The translations under genes and the position numbers were made by a program. A stretch of 35,295 bases of DNA, from positions 1 through 35,295 of the forward strand of contig CAYXFZ010000010.1 of assembly GCA_964464385.1 (NCBI GenBank). Reading direction: 5' to 3'. Below are positions 17,684 to 25,909 of this stretch, piece by piece. The stretch comes from CAYXFZ01 sp964464385. GTDB taxonomy: Bacteria; Planctomycetota; UBA1135. The stretch's first letter is position 1, and each line of letters starts with the position of its first letter. The notes beneath the pieces were generated by a model, which did not search any database, was not told the origin of the DNA, and saw only the letters and a program-made list of their open reading frames with translations.

Positions 17684-17721
17684 GAGCTTTTTCTTTGGCC
17701 GGGATTCAACTTCCGACTAAG

Positions 17722-17727
17722 TAGAAT
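17722..17727 (+). promoter_or_regulatory. Candidate -10 element of the TPR lipoprotein gene
   Basis: TAGAAT, 7 bases before the ATG at 17735, with no Shine-Dalgarno in the gap. Same hexamer and gap as for lpxD. Confidence 0.4.
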
Positions 17728-17734
17728 TCTTGCC

Positions 17735-19417
17735 ATGCTTCCGCGACGCATTCCATCCGCAGTATTTTTCTTTCTTCTTGCTGCTTGTGCGGCAACTCCG
17801 CCGCAGGAGCCGACTGCTCCAACAGCAGATGAAATCATGGCAAAGTTGGCGCCCCAAGCCCTAGAAATGGCGGGTTTTGGTGGCTACCAGCGGTTGGTCT
17901 CCACAGACAACAAAGTCGCACAAGCCTGGTTCGATCGGGGCTTGCAACTGCTTTACGGATTCAACCATGATGCTGCGGTTTATGCCTTTGCGCGCGCCGC
18001 CCGGGAAGACCCCCAATGTGCCATGGCTTGGTGGGGAATCGCACATGCCTATGGCGTGGATGTCAACAACCCTAATGTGAGTCAAACGGAGGCCACGTAC
18101 GCAAAGGTGGCGATTCAGGAAGCTCTGCGTCTTTGCGACAGCGCGAGCCCCGTGGAAAACGCCTTGATTGAGGCGGCCGCTTATCGAGCGGTCCACCCTC
18201 TTCCTGGGGATCGAAGCGGAATTGATCTGGCCTACAGTGATGCTTTGTCAGGGGTATGGGAAGCGCATCTAACAGACCCCGACGTCGGCACGCTCTACGC
18301 AGAATCCATGATGAACATGCAACGGTGGGATTATTGGAAATCGGATGGGAGCCCGATTGGGAAAACCGTAAAAATCCTGGAAACACTCGAAGCGGCCATG
18401 TCTTTGAATCCAGTGCATCCGGGGGCAAACCATTTCTATATCCACGCGATTGAAGCCTCCAAAACTCCTGAGTACGGAATTCCATCTGCGCAACGATTGG
18501 AGCGGCTCGTGCCAGGAAGCGGCCACCTTGTTCATATGCCTTCTCATATTTACATCAACGTGGGTCGCTATGCGGATGCCGTAGCTGCAAATGAACGAGC
18601 AATCCGCGCAGATGACATCTACTTTTCGCGCGTGGGCTCTCCTACCTATTACAGAGTCTATTTCTTACATAACATGCACTTTTTGACCTATTCGGCCATG
18701 ATGACCGGACAAAAAAAAGTTGCGATTCAGGCTGTGACCAAGATGGAGTCGGAGTTGCCACAACAGCTCCTGGAGCAGTTTGCAAAAGACGTCGATGCGC
18801 TGAGTAGTGTTCGATTGCATACTTTGATGCGGTTCGGCATGTGGGATGAGCTCGTGGCGTTTCCAGAATACGAAGAATACAGGTATGTCAGTCGCGCCAT
18901 GCGTTCTTATACCCGCAGCATTGCATTGGCAAATTTGAAGCGAACCGAAGAAGCCCGCGACGAATTTACCAAGTTCCAGCGTTTACGCAAGGAAGTTCCT
19001 CAGGATTGGACGATTGGGTTTTCCGCGGCCGACGATGTCCTTGCTGTGGCGGAAAAAGTTGCTGAAGGAGAGATTCTTTGGCGGGAAGGAGAAACAGAAA
19101 AAGCCTTGGCGGCCTTGCGCTCGGCCGTAGCAAACGAGGATCAACTCTTATACGCCGAGCCTCCCGGCTGGATGATTCCGGTTCGCCATGCACTTGGCGC
19201 CATCTTGCTCGCTGCGGGTCAGCCCGAGGAAGCCCAAGCTGTGTATGTGTCCGATCTGGAAGAGCATCCGGGGAATGCATGGTCTCTCTTGGGCTTGGAC
19301 CAATCTTTGCGGCGGCAAAACAAACGAGAAGAGGCCGAATCTTTCAAGGTCCAACTCAAGAAGGCTTGGGAAAACGCGGATGTCATCCCGCCCGCGAGTT
19401 GCTACTGCGGGGTTTGA
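17735..19417 (+). CDS. TPR-repeat lipoprotein
   Basis: A 560-residue protein with a lipoprotein signal: basic start, hydrophobic stretch and lipobox L-A-A-C with Cys18, so it should be membrane-anchored outside the cytoplasm. The mature part is helical with several TPR-like repeats, for example A-W-F-D-R-G-L-Q-L-L-Y-G-F-N-H-D-A-A near residue 65, A-M-A-W-W-G-I-A-H-A-Y near 97, G-R-Y-A-D-A-V-A-A-N-E-R-A-I near 275, and A-G-Q-P-E-E-A-Q-A near 495. A conserved-looking core H-F-Y-I-H-A-I-E-A and H-M-P-S-H-I-Y occurs in the middle, and the C-terminus ends in S-C-Y-C. I know similar TPR proteins as hypotheticals only. Its DNA looks less G+C-rich than its neighbours by eye, which could mean transfer; not computed. 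Binding partner unknown. Confidence 0.8.
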   Translation: MLPRRIPSAVFFFLLAACAATPPQEPTAPTADEIMAKLAPQALEMAGFGGYQRLVSTDNKVAQAWFDRGLQLLYGFNHDAAVYAFARAAREDPQCAMAWWGIAHAYGVDVNNPNVSQTEATYAKVAIQEALRLCDSASPVENALIEAAAYRAVHPLPGDRSGIDLAYSDALSGVWEAHLTDPDVGTLYAESMMNMQRWDYWKSDGSPIGKTVKILETLEAAMSLNPVHPGANHFYIHAIEASKTPEYGIPSAQRLERLVPGSGHLVHMPSHIYINVGRYADAVAANERAIRADDIYFSRVGSPTYYRVYFLHNMHFLTYSAMMTGQKKVAIQAVTKMESELPQQLLEQFAKDVDALSSVRLHTLMRFGMWDELVAFPEYEEYRYVSRAMRSYTRSIALANLKRTEEARDEFTKFQRLRKEVPQDWTIGFSAADDVLAVAEKVAEGEILWREGETEKALAALRSAVANEDQLLYAEPPGWMIPVRHALGAILLAAGQPEEAQAVYVSDLEEHPGNAWSLLGLDQSLRRQNKREEAESFKVQLKKAWENADVIPPASCYCGV

Positions 19418-19559
19418 CCCACCCCTTTCCTTTCAGGCGCCGCTTGGCTCGTTCCCATGGTAGTTGCCATTTCCATTTGATTTGTGAGGCTCCTTATCCG
19501 AGGTTTTGCGCTGATTGAGGGTTGGATTCTCGGGTGCATTGGTTCTGGTGCTTTTCCCC

Positions 19560-19565
19560 TAAAAT
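19560..19565 (+). promoter_or_regulatory. Candidate -10 element of the SpoU methyltransferase gene
   Basis: TAAAAT, 6 bases before the GTG at 19572. A TTGGTT lies 15 bases upstream as a weak -35. The rest of the 154-base stretch 19418-19571 shows no gene, terminator or RNA that I can recognise. Confidence 0.45.
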
Positions 19566-19571
19566 GAACGG

Positions 19572-20354
19572 GTGAGTGTTTGGGATTCCATCCAATCGGC
19601 GGACAATGCACGGCTGAAGCTGGCGCGGGGAGTGCGTGCGGGCAAGGTGCGGGATCGGGTGTTGTTGGAGGGTGAGCGTTTGCTGGGGGAGGCCCTGGAT
19701 GCGAACGCGCAAGTGGAGTGGGTCTTGCAGGACGGAGAGCAATCCGAAAAATTGTTGCAGCGGGCTGAGGCCGCTGGCGCTCAAGTGGCTGTTTGCTCCC
19801 GAGAACTCCTTGACCTGGATTCGGATTTGGATAGCCCGCGTGGGCTCTTGGCTTTGGCTGTGCGGCCCGAAGTGCCCTGGGAAAAAGTCATGGCGCAGGC
19901 CGCCCCCGGCGCACCACTCTTGGTGGCCGCAGGGGTGCAAGACCCAGGAAACCTCGGCGCCATGGTGCGCGTTGCTGCAGGCTTGGGTGCCGCCGGTTTT
20001 CTGTCCCTCAAGGGCAGCACTTCCCCTTGGTCGCCGCGCGCCTTGCGCGGGGCAGCGGGGACTACTTTTCGTTTGCCGGTGGCCGAAGGTGTGGCATGGG
20101 ATGCTTTCCTGATGGAATCAAAAAAATCAGAGTTGCAGTTATGGGCGGCCGATGCTTCAGGGGATGCCTTGGCCGCCCCGCCGGATGCTCCGGTCGCCTT
20201 GATCTTGGGCGAAGAGGGGCGCGGCTTGCCGGAAGCACTTTTGTCCGCGTGCGACAAAACGTTGGCGATTCCTCTGCACCGAAATGTGGAATCCCTGAAC
20301 GTTGCGACCGCCGCAGCCGTGCTGTTGCACCAATTCGTTTCCAACGCCTCATGA
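19572..20354 (+). CDS. TrmH/SpoU-family RNA 2'-O-methyltransferase
   Basis: A 260-residue SPOUT methyltransferase that methylates the 2'-OH of ribose in rRNA or tRNA using S-adenosylmethionine. An N-terminal substrate-binding domain (V-L-L-E-G-E-R-L-L-G-E-A near residues 30-41) is followed by the knotted catalytic domain with motif 1 (G-V-Q-D-P-G-N-L-G-A-M-V-R), motif 2 (L-I-L-G-E-E-G-R-G-L-P) and motif 3 (I-P-L-H-R-N-V-E-S-L-N-V-A-T-A-A). Length and domain layout fit the 23S rRNA (RlmB-like) or TsnR branch; the exact target is not predictable. The GTG start follows a TAAAAT element. The stop overlaps the ATG of the rarA fragment (ATGA), so the two belong to one transcript. Confidence 0.9.
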   Translation: MSVWDSIQSADNARLKLARGVRAGKVRDRVLLEGERLLGEALDANAQVEWVLQDGEQSEKLLQRAEAAGAQVAVCSRELLDLDSDLDSPRGLLALAVRPEVPWEKVMAQAAPGAPLLVAAGVQDPGNLGAMVRVAAGLGAAGFLSLKGSTSPWSPRALRGAAGTTFRLPVAEGVAWDAFLMESKKSELQLWAADASGDALAAPPDAPVALILGEEGRGLPEALLSACDKTLAIPLHRNVESLNVATAAAVLLHQFVSNAS

Positions 20355-20506
20355 GCCGCAATCTTTTTGACGACCCGCCGGAGGTCATGCCTTTGCCAGC
20401 CGTCGCCGCCGACTCGCCTCTAGCCGAGCGCATGCGGCCGCGCACCTTGACTGAGGTGCTGGGGCAAGCCCATCTTTCGCATGGCATTGAATTCATTTCG
20501 TCTTAG
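20351..20506 (+). pseudogene. rarA: rarA (mgsA) N-terminal fragment, truncated after 51 codons
   Basis: The first 51 codons read as the start of replication-associated recombination protein A, an AAA+ ATPase of about 430 residues. The diagnostic segment P-L-A-E-R-M-R-P-R-T-L-T-E-V-L-G-Q-A-H-L is present. Right after it, where the Walker A loop should come within about 25 residues, the reading changes to I-E-F-I-S-S and stops at TAG 20504-20506. No continuation is found in the other plus frames before the opposite-strand gene takes over. The remnant therefore lacks every catalytic part. Either the gene is broken by a rearrangement with its breakpoint near 20480-20500, or the assembly joins two unrelated pieces there; an N gap lies only 88 bases further on. 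Confidence 0.75.
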
Positions 20507-21141
20507 CTATCTAAAGAGCCAGCGAGGAAGGCGAGGTTTTCGCGGAAGCCGGCGCCGCGGAGCTGGCGCAGCACCGAGAGGAAGGCCGCGGCGNNNNNNN
20601 NNNCGTTTTCCGAAAAACGCACGAAGGTTTCTTGGGCGCTCGGTTGCGGTAAGCCAAAGAGAATGAACTGCCCTTCGGGGCGAAGGCGCTGGACCAAGGG
20701 CGCACCCGTGATCACCTCGGGGACGCCACCATCACAGCCCAAGAGCACACGATGGAAGGCGCGGTCTTGCGGCAATTGTTCCGTACGGTCCAAATATTCG
20801 GTTTGGCCGGAAAAGTCGCCTGGCATCAATCCCTGAAGCGCAACTTTTTCAGCCTCCGCCACCACAGCGGTAACCCTCTGAAACCCCAGCACGCAGGCGC
20901 AGAGGAAGGGCACGGTCGCACCTGGCCCAGCAACCAACAAGGAGAGTTGCGCGCGCTGCGATGCGGGCAGGGTGGCCATCGGATTGAGGGCCTGCAGAGC
21001 CAGCATGCCAGCGGCATCGTGGCCAAAGCTGGCAGCATCACTTGAGGACCGAAGGTCCAGCAAAAACTCATCTCGCTCGGGAGAAGGGGGGTCGCCCTCC
21101 CAGTGCAGGTGAAAATGCCCAAGTAGGAGCGAGCCGCTCAT
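20503..21141 (-). CDS. Unknown protein, possibly a Rossmann methyltransferase-like fold
   Basis: About 212 residues, with an N gap (20594-20603) near the C-terminus, so the end may be wrong. No family is recognised with confidence. The middle has a strand-glycine-loop pattern (L-S-L-L-V-A-G-P-G-A-T-V) then V-T-A-V-V-A-E-A-E-K-V-A-L, and later L-V-Q-R-L-R-P-E-G-Q-F-I-L-F-G-L-P, which resemble motif I, the following strand and the post-IV strand of class I SAM methyltransferases. The usual acidic residue after motif I strand 2 is replaced. Its ATG overlaps the arsC stop by 4 bases, suggesting co-expression. Its 3' end overlaps the broken rarA by 4 bases. It might also be an oxidoreductase remnant. 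Confidence 0.5.
   Translation of the reverse strand: MSGSLLLGHFHLHWEGDPPSPERDEFLLDLRSSSDAASFGHDAAGMLALQALNPMATLPASQRAQLSLLVAGPGATVPFLCACVLGFQRVTAVVAEAEKVALQGLMPGDFSGQTEYLDRTEQLPQDRAFHRVLLGCDGGVPEVITGAPLVQRLRPEGQFILFGLPQPSAQETFVRFSENXXXXAAAFLSVLRQLRGAGFRENLAFLAGSLDS
20594..20603. other. Assembly gap (10 N)
   Basis: Ten undetermined bases near the 3' end of the minus-strand unknown gene and 88 bases from the truncated rarA. Third run of exactly ten Ns in the window. Confidence 0.95.
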
Positions 21142-21566
21142 GAGGGCATTGCCTCCTCGGCTAATAAGCCCTGGACAAAATCTCGAATCAAGTCGCGGAC
21201 GCGGCGAAACTCGGCCAAGACTTCTTCTTCTGAGCCGGAGGCGGCACCCGGGTCCGGAAAGGCAAGATGTCGGGTGCGGGCCACGCCGGGCAAGAGCGGG
21301 CAGGCGGCCGCGGCGCCATCACAAAGGGTGACCGCCAAATCCCAATCTTCCCCGGCATATACCTCCAAGGCAGTGGACTGTGCCCCTTCCACGGAAACCC
21401 CGGCCTCGGCCATGACCGTGAGCATGCGGGCATCGGGGTGGCTTGGCACGGTGCCAGCAGAAGCAAAAGCGGTCATCAAGCCCTGCTCCACAGCCAAGTG
21501 CCGCGCCCAATGCTCAGCCATCTGAGAGCGACAGGCGTTGGCGGTGCAGAGGAAGAGGATGCGCAT
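21138..21566 (-). CDS. arsC: Arsenate reductase, thioredoxin-coupled (LMW phosphatase fold)
   Basis: A 142-residue protein that reduces arsenate to arsenite by the three-cysteine relay known from the Staphylococcus pI258 and Bacillus enzymes. The phosphatase-like loop C-x5-R is C-T-A-N-A-C-R-S with Cys7. The relay cysteines are Cys82 and Cys89 in L-C-D-G-A-A-A-A-C-P, spaced exactly as in that family, followed by L-L-P-G and F-P-D-P with the general acid Asp105, then the F-R-R-V-R-D helix. A plain tyrosine phosphatase would lack the Cys pair. The gene starts 30 bases after the helicase stop and overlaps the next gene by 4 bases. No arsR, arsB or acr3 gene is nearby, so regulation by arsenic is not evident. 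Confidence 0.88.
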   Translation of the reverse strand: MRILFLCTANACRSQMAEHWARHLAVEQGLMTAFASAGTVPSHPDARMLTVMAEAGVSVEGAQSTALEVYAGEDWDLAVTLCDGAAAACPLLPGVARTRHLAFPDPGAASGSEEEVLAEFRRVRDLIRDFVQGLLAEEAMPS

Positions 21567-21577
21567 CGGACCAGAAG

Positions 21578-21583
21578 AGTCTA
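21578..21583 (-). promoter_or_regulatory. Candidate -10 element of arsC
   Basis: TAGACT on the minus strand in the 30-base gap after the helicase gene, 11 bases before the arsC ATG. The gap is longer than for most others here, so a very short leader is implied. Confidence 0.25.
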
Positions 21584-21596
21584 GCCCGGCTTGGTC

Positions 21597-24500
21597 TCAG
21601 GCCTCGGCATGTAATTGGGTACGGAACTGCGAAAAATCCTGGCTCAATTCGCGGCGCTTGAGATCGGCGCCGAGCCGCATGTGCGAGAATAACTTGTGAA
21701 AACAAGAATCGCTGGTGTCAGCGAGGAGGTGGGGCTCTTCCCAGTCTTCGGGGCCGCGCGGCAACTCGGCCAAAAAATCGGCGTGGCGTTTTTCTAAGAC
21801 GCGGTGATCCAAAATCAAAATACCACCGCGGTCGTGCTCGTTGCGAAGCAAGCGGCCACAGCCTTGGCGAAACATGGAAAGCGCCTTGGGCAAGTACACC
21901 CGACTGCGCTGTGGCCCGCGGCCGAGGCGCGCCACTTGCGCCCAGTGGTAATCGTTCAAAACTCCAAAGGGCAACTTGGTCAAGACCACATACTGGCAAG
22001 TCTCGCCGGGGAAATCTACGCCGTACCAGAAGGTGTCCAAGCCCAGCAGGACGGAATCTACTTCTGAGCGAAAGCGCTCGGCGATCTCTTCTTTGCTGAG
22101 GCCCGGCATGCCCTGCCAGTAAAAGGGGATGCCGGCGGCGGCAAAGGGTGCCGACAAGCGCTCGCCAACTTGTTGTAAAACTTTGCGGTTGGTAAACAAA
22201 CCCAGGACACCACCCCCGGTGCGCTCGCTGAGGTAGAGGAAGGCATCCTGTAAATAATCGAGCCAGTCGGAAAGGCGTTGGCCGGAGGGGCCATAGTCGG
22301 GGGCATCCTGCGGAATGCAGACCAGGGCGTTTTGCGGGTCGAAGGTGGGTGGACCGGAAAACTCCAGGACTTCGCGGCCGGAGTGCTCTTCAGAACCCTC
22401 GAGCAAGAGGTCTAGACCCAAGTACCCCTTCATGGCGCGAAAACCGCCACGCAGTTTGGTCGTGGCAGAAACCAAAGCCATGCCACGCAAGGAAGGAAAC
22501 CACTGCAAGCCCAGCCATCGTTGCGGCAGCAACCACTTCAGAGCCAGCAAGGGGCGGCGGCGGCGATCAAAGACGGCGTCGTAGAGGAAGTCATCCGAAA
22601 AATCGCCGTCGCCTTCGGCCGGGTCGTCGTTTTTTCCCCCCAGCCAAAGGAAGAGTCCCTCGCGCCAATGCGATAGGCTTTCCAGGGGCCGACGCAGGGC
22701 ATAGGCTAGGCGCGGCGCGTCGCGGAGTTCGAGGGCGCCGAGTTCCTCGATGGCAGTGCGCAGACTGGAATCCAGCACATCAATTTGATCCTTGAGGTGG
22801 TTGAGGCCCAGGGCCAGGGCGTTGCCGCGATCGGCTTCTAAAAAATCGTGCAAGAGAAAGGCGCGCTCTTCGGGAGAGAGGCCCTTCTCGTTTTCTTCCC
22901 GCCAAACTCGATAGCGCCGCAACTCCCGGGTGCATTCGGTGGCGGAGGCCTCGACCCCAATCACCGCTTGTTGTGCCTGCTCGGAAGCAAAGTGCAGGGT
23001 GTCAGTGGCATCGCCCGGGGCCAACTTGGAGATCAAGTGCGCAAGTTGCCCCAAGGGTGCCGTGCGTCGGCGACGATTGCGCGTCAAGGTTTCGCAAAGC
23101 TGGGTGACCTCGTCAAACTCAATGTCGTAGGAGCGCGCCGAAACGGTGACCGGATGCAGGTGATCGCACTCGTCCAGAACCCCGTGATGGAATTCGTCGG
23201 GCCGGGCCAACAAGTAGGCATGATTGACCACAACCACATGCGAGCGATCGGCGCGCATGTTGCGGACACCAGCGGGGCACCGCTTGCGAGCACGACCAAA
23301 ACAACAACCCGGAAGCGAACGCACCTCCGACACCCCAGCTCGCGCCGTGCGGAGCAAGCGCGCGCGGTTTTCGGTGGGCAGACCCGGGTCGGGGGAAAAG
23401 CCATCCAGGTCGGCGGTGGGGTCCTCGGCGTACCAAAGTGCCAAGCGCAGCCATGTCGCAATGGCCGCCGGGGAGGCCGTGCCGGGTTGCTGCGTGGCCT
23501 CGCGAATGGCGCGGCCGCAAATGTAGTTGGCGCGCCCTTTCAGCAAACTGACGCGAGGCATGCGGTCTTCAGGGAAGCCGGCCTCGCGCAACAATTTCAA
23601 GGCGCGCGGCACCTCGCGGAAGAAAGCCTGCTCTTGCAGGGCCCGGGTGTAGGTGGAAAGAGCCGTGCGTGTGCCGTGTCGCACTGCCCAGATCAACAAA
23701 GGCGCCAAGTAGGCCAAAGTTTTGCCGGTGCCGGTGGGGGCATCGGCCAACAAAAACTTGTGCCTTTCCAAGGCCGTACGCACGGCATGGGCCAGGGCGC
23801 GCTGCCCGGGCCGCTCGACGGCCGTTGCTCCCTCGGCATCGAAGAGGCGCGGCAAGTGATCGAAGAAACCCTCGAGTGTCTGTAAGTCTTCTGGCTCGAG
23901 TGGGGCGTCTTCGCCATCTAGCCGATTGGGCAAGGGCTCGTGCTCAGCAAAGGTGGCCTCGTATTGGAGTTGAAACTCCGGTACCAACTCGCGGAAACAA
24001 AGGTCGGCGTCCAAGGGTGCGTCTTCTAGGTCGTCTGCAAAGGGACCATCGGCCGGCACTTTGCGGAAGAGACTTTCTTCGCTGGTTGGGATGGACCCCC
24101 AGAACGAGGGCCGGTCCAGCAGAGTTTGCGCCAAGTCCAACCAATCTCCGGTGCTGGGCTCTTCGTCGCAAGCGCGGCGTAGGTGATCGAAGGAGCGTGC
24201 CACCAATTGCCGCAGAGCCGGGCCGCGCTGAAAATGCGTTTCGACCAAAACGGCGGCGAGGTGGCGGACTTGGAGGGCGCTCAATTCCTCGGGCACCTCG
24301 CCCGGGAAGAAGCGTTGCCAGACGCCGCGCCAACTGCGGTCGCCGCGAATGGGGTGCAACAAAGCGGCCAGCCCGGTGAGATCCAGCACAGTGGGAGCCG
24401 GCTCGTTTGGCAAGAAGTGGCGGAAGCGGGCCAGCAAGGCCTCGCGCCCGGACGCCACCACCAAGAGCTGACCCGCCAAGGGCCGCAGGGCCTCGGCCAA

Positions 24501-24773
24501 GTGCTCTTCAGCCAAAGGGAGGCTAGACAAGGCGATGTCCTTGTCTAAGCCCAATCGTTTCATTCGCCGCGCCAAGACACCGCCAGGGGTGGCCGTGGCC
24601 AAGGGGCAAAACCAAGTGCCGGGTAGGGGACTTTCGGGGCCCGGATCTTGCGCAAAGGTGCGTGCCTCGAGGCGAAACACGCCGTCTCGACGTGGGTCCG
24701 AACCCGTTCCCCAGCATGCGACGAAGAGAGGAATGGGACTGGAGGGCATGGGAGGAGGAGCAAACCTGCCCAT
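21597..24773 (-). CDS. dinG: DinG-family (XPD-like) helicase with a degraded exonuclease-like N-terminal domain
   Basis: About 1058 residues. The C-terminal two thirds form a superfamily 2 helicase of the DinG/XPD type, 5'-3' on DNA: Walker A A-P-T-G-T-G-K-T at 345-352, likely Fe-S ligands Cys419 and Cys490/491/499, N-H-A-Y-L-L at 517-522, motif II D-E-C-D at 534-537 (usually DEAH), and motif VI Q-G-C-G-R-L-L-R near the end. Residues about 15-190 follow the DnaQ-type exonuclease layout found in Gram-positive DinG, but the first metal motif D-x-E-T-T-G reads A-C-W-G-T-G and the later Asp and His positions are not kept, so that domain should be inactive. The open frame extends to 25505, but that part lies antisense to leucine dehydrogenase. 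I start at the ATG at 24773; 24749 is also possible. Confidence 0.85.
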   Translation of the reverse strand: MGRFAPPPMPSSPIPLFVACWGTGSDPRRDGVFRLEARTFAQDPGPESPLPGTWFCPLATATPGGVLARRMKRLGLDKDIALSSLPLAEEHLAEALRPLAGQLLVVASGREALLARFRHFLPNEPAPTVLDLTGLAALLHPIRGDRSWRGVWQRFFPGEVPEELSALQVRHLAAVLVETHFQRGPALRQLVARSFDHLRRACDEEPSTGDWLDLAQTLLDRPSFWGSIPTSEESLFRKVPADGPFADDLEDAPLDADLCFRELVPEFQLQYEATFAEHEPLPNRLDGEDAPLEPEDLQTLEGFFDHLPRLFDAEGATAVERPGQRALAHAVRTALERHKFLLADAPTGTGKTLAYLAPLLIWAVRHGTRTALSTYTRALQEQAFFREVPRALKLLREAGFPEDRMPRVSLLKGRANYICGRAIREATQQPGTASPAAIATWLRLALWYAEDPTADLDGFSPDPGLPTENRARLLRTARAGVSEVRSLPGCCFGRARKRCPAGVRNMRADRSHVVVVNHAYLLARPDEFHHGVLDECDHLHPVTVSARSYDIEFDEVTQLCETLTRNRRRRTAPLGQLAHLISKLAPGDATDTLHFASEQAQQAVIGVEASATECTRELRRYRVWREENEKGLSPEERAFLLHDFLEADRGNALALGLNHLKDQIDVLDSSLRTAIEELGALELRDAPRLAYALRRPLESLSHWREGLFLWLGGKNDDPAEGDGDFSDDFLYDAVFDRRRRPLLALKWLLPQRWLGLQWFPSLRGMALVSATTKLRGGFRAMKGYLGLDLLLEGSEEHSGREVLEFSGPPTFDPQNALVCIPQDAPDYGPSGQRLSDWLDYLQDAFLYLSERTGGGVLGLFTNRKVLQQVGERLSAPFAAAGIPFYWQGMPGLSKEEIAERFRSEVDSVLLGLDTFWYGVDFPGETCQYVVLTKLPFGVLNDYHWAQVARLGRGPQRSRVYLPKALSMFRQGCGRLLRNEHDRGGILILDHRVLEKRHADFLAELPRGPEDWEEPHLLADTSDSCFHKLFSHMRLGADLKRRELSQDFSQFRTQLHAEA

Positions 24774-24842
24774 TGGACGGAATCTGCCGCAGAGCGATAA
24801 TAACCATCTGGAAGACGGCTTTCGCGCCCTTCCATTACCCCC

Positions 24843-25889
24843 ATGCTTGAAATTTCCGACATCCCCGTCGAAGGCTACGAATCTGTCCGTCGTGGCGTGG
24901 ATTCGGAAACTGGCCTTCACGCCATCATCTCCTTGCATTCCACGGCCTTGGGGCCGGCCCTTGGGGGCATGCGTTTGTGGAATTACGCTTCCGAAGAAGA
25001 AGCCCTGACGGATGTTTTGCGCCTTTCGCGCGGCATGACTTACAAGGCCGCCTGTGCGGGCCTGGATCTTGGTGGCGGGAAGTCGGTGATCGTGGGCGAC
25101 CCCGCGCAAAAGACCGAGGCCTTGTTTGAATCCATGGGCGAATTTGTGGAGTCCTACCAAGGGCAATACATCACCGCTGAGGATGTGAATACCAAGCCCG
25201 AGGACATGGAGGCCGTTGCACGGCAGACGCAGCACGCCGTTGGTCTGCTCGGCAAATCTGGCAACCCTTCTCCTTACACCGCCTGGGGATGTTTCTTGGG
25301 CCTGCGCGCCTGCATGGAGCAGGCCTTTGGTTCGGATGACTTGCAGGGCAAAGTGGTGGCCCTCGAAGGCGCCGGATCGGTGGGCAGTCGCTATGCCGAA
25401 CTCATCGCCGAGCGCGGCGGCAAACTGCTGATCGCTGACATCCGCGAAGACGCGGCGCAGTCCTTGGCCGCGAAGGTGGACGGCATCGTTTTGCCCGTAG
25501 ATCAAATTCGCGGCGCCGACTGCGATGTCTTTGCGCCTTGCGCACTAGGCGGATCTTTGGACGATGACACCATCGCAGACTTAAAAGCTAAGATTGTTTG
25601 CGGCGCTGCCAACAACCAATTGGCGGAGACCCGCCACGGCCAATCCATGCGCGACCGCGGCATCTTGTACGGCCCGGATTACGTGGTGAACGCCGGCGGT
25701 CTCATCAACGTCTTCAACGAGTTTGCCGTCGGCGGCTACAACGAAGACAACGCGCTGGAAGCGATGAACAGCATCTACGACAACCTGAAAGTCATCTTCG
25801 AGATCAGTCGTACCGAGGGCATTCCCACAGCCGATGCTGCCGATCGCTTCGCCGAGCGCCGCATTGATGCGGTGCGGGCGCCGCGCTGA
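24843..25889 (+). CDS. ldh: Leucine dehydrogenase (Glu/Leu/Phe/Val dehydrogenase family)
   Basis: NAD-dependent oxidative deamination of branched-chain amino acids, or the reverse. 348 residues, family-typical. The N-terminal domain has G-P-A-L-G-G-M-R near residues 37-44, substrate-binding Lys68 (M-T-Y-K-A-A) and catalytic Lys80 (L-G-G-G-K-S-V), numbered as in the Bacillus enzyme. The Rossmann domain has E-G-A-G-S-V-G near 175-181 and ends with N-A-G-G-L-I-N-V-F-N-E. The lack of a long N-terminus argues against glutamate dehydrogenase; valine or phenylalanine as main substrate cannot be excluded. It is divergent from the helicase gene with a 69-base gap that holds an ATAATA stretch near 24798. 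It could feed branched-chain fatty acid synthesis. Confidence 0.92.
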   Translation: MLEISDIPVEGYESVRRGVDSETGLHAIISLHSTALGPALGGMRLWNYASEEEALTDVLRLSRGMTYKAACAGLDLGGGKSVIVGDPAQKTEALFESMGEFVESYQGQYITAEDVNTKPEDMEAVARQTQHAVGLLGKSGNPSPYTAWGCFLGLRACMEQAFGSDDLQGKVVALEGAGSVGSRYAELIAERGGKLLIADIREDAAQSLAAKVDGIVLPVDQIRGADCDVFAPCALGGSLDDDTIADLKAKIVCGAANNQLAETRHGQSMRDRGILYGPDYVVNAGGLINVFNEFAVGGYNEDNALEAMNSIYDNLKVIFEISRTEGIPTADAADRFAERRIDAVRAPR

Positions 25890-25909
25890 AGGAATGGGTT
25901 CAGAAGTCG

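Noticed and set aside
24774..25505. N-terminal extension of the helicase frame upstream of 24773
   Set aside because: Lies antisense to the well-supported leucine dehydrogenase gene and has no helicase-like content.
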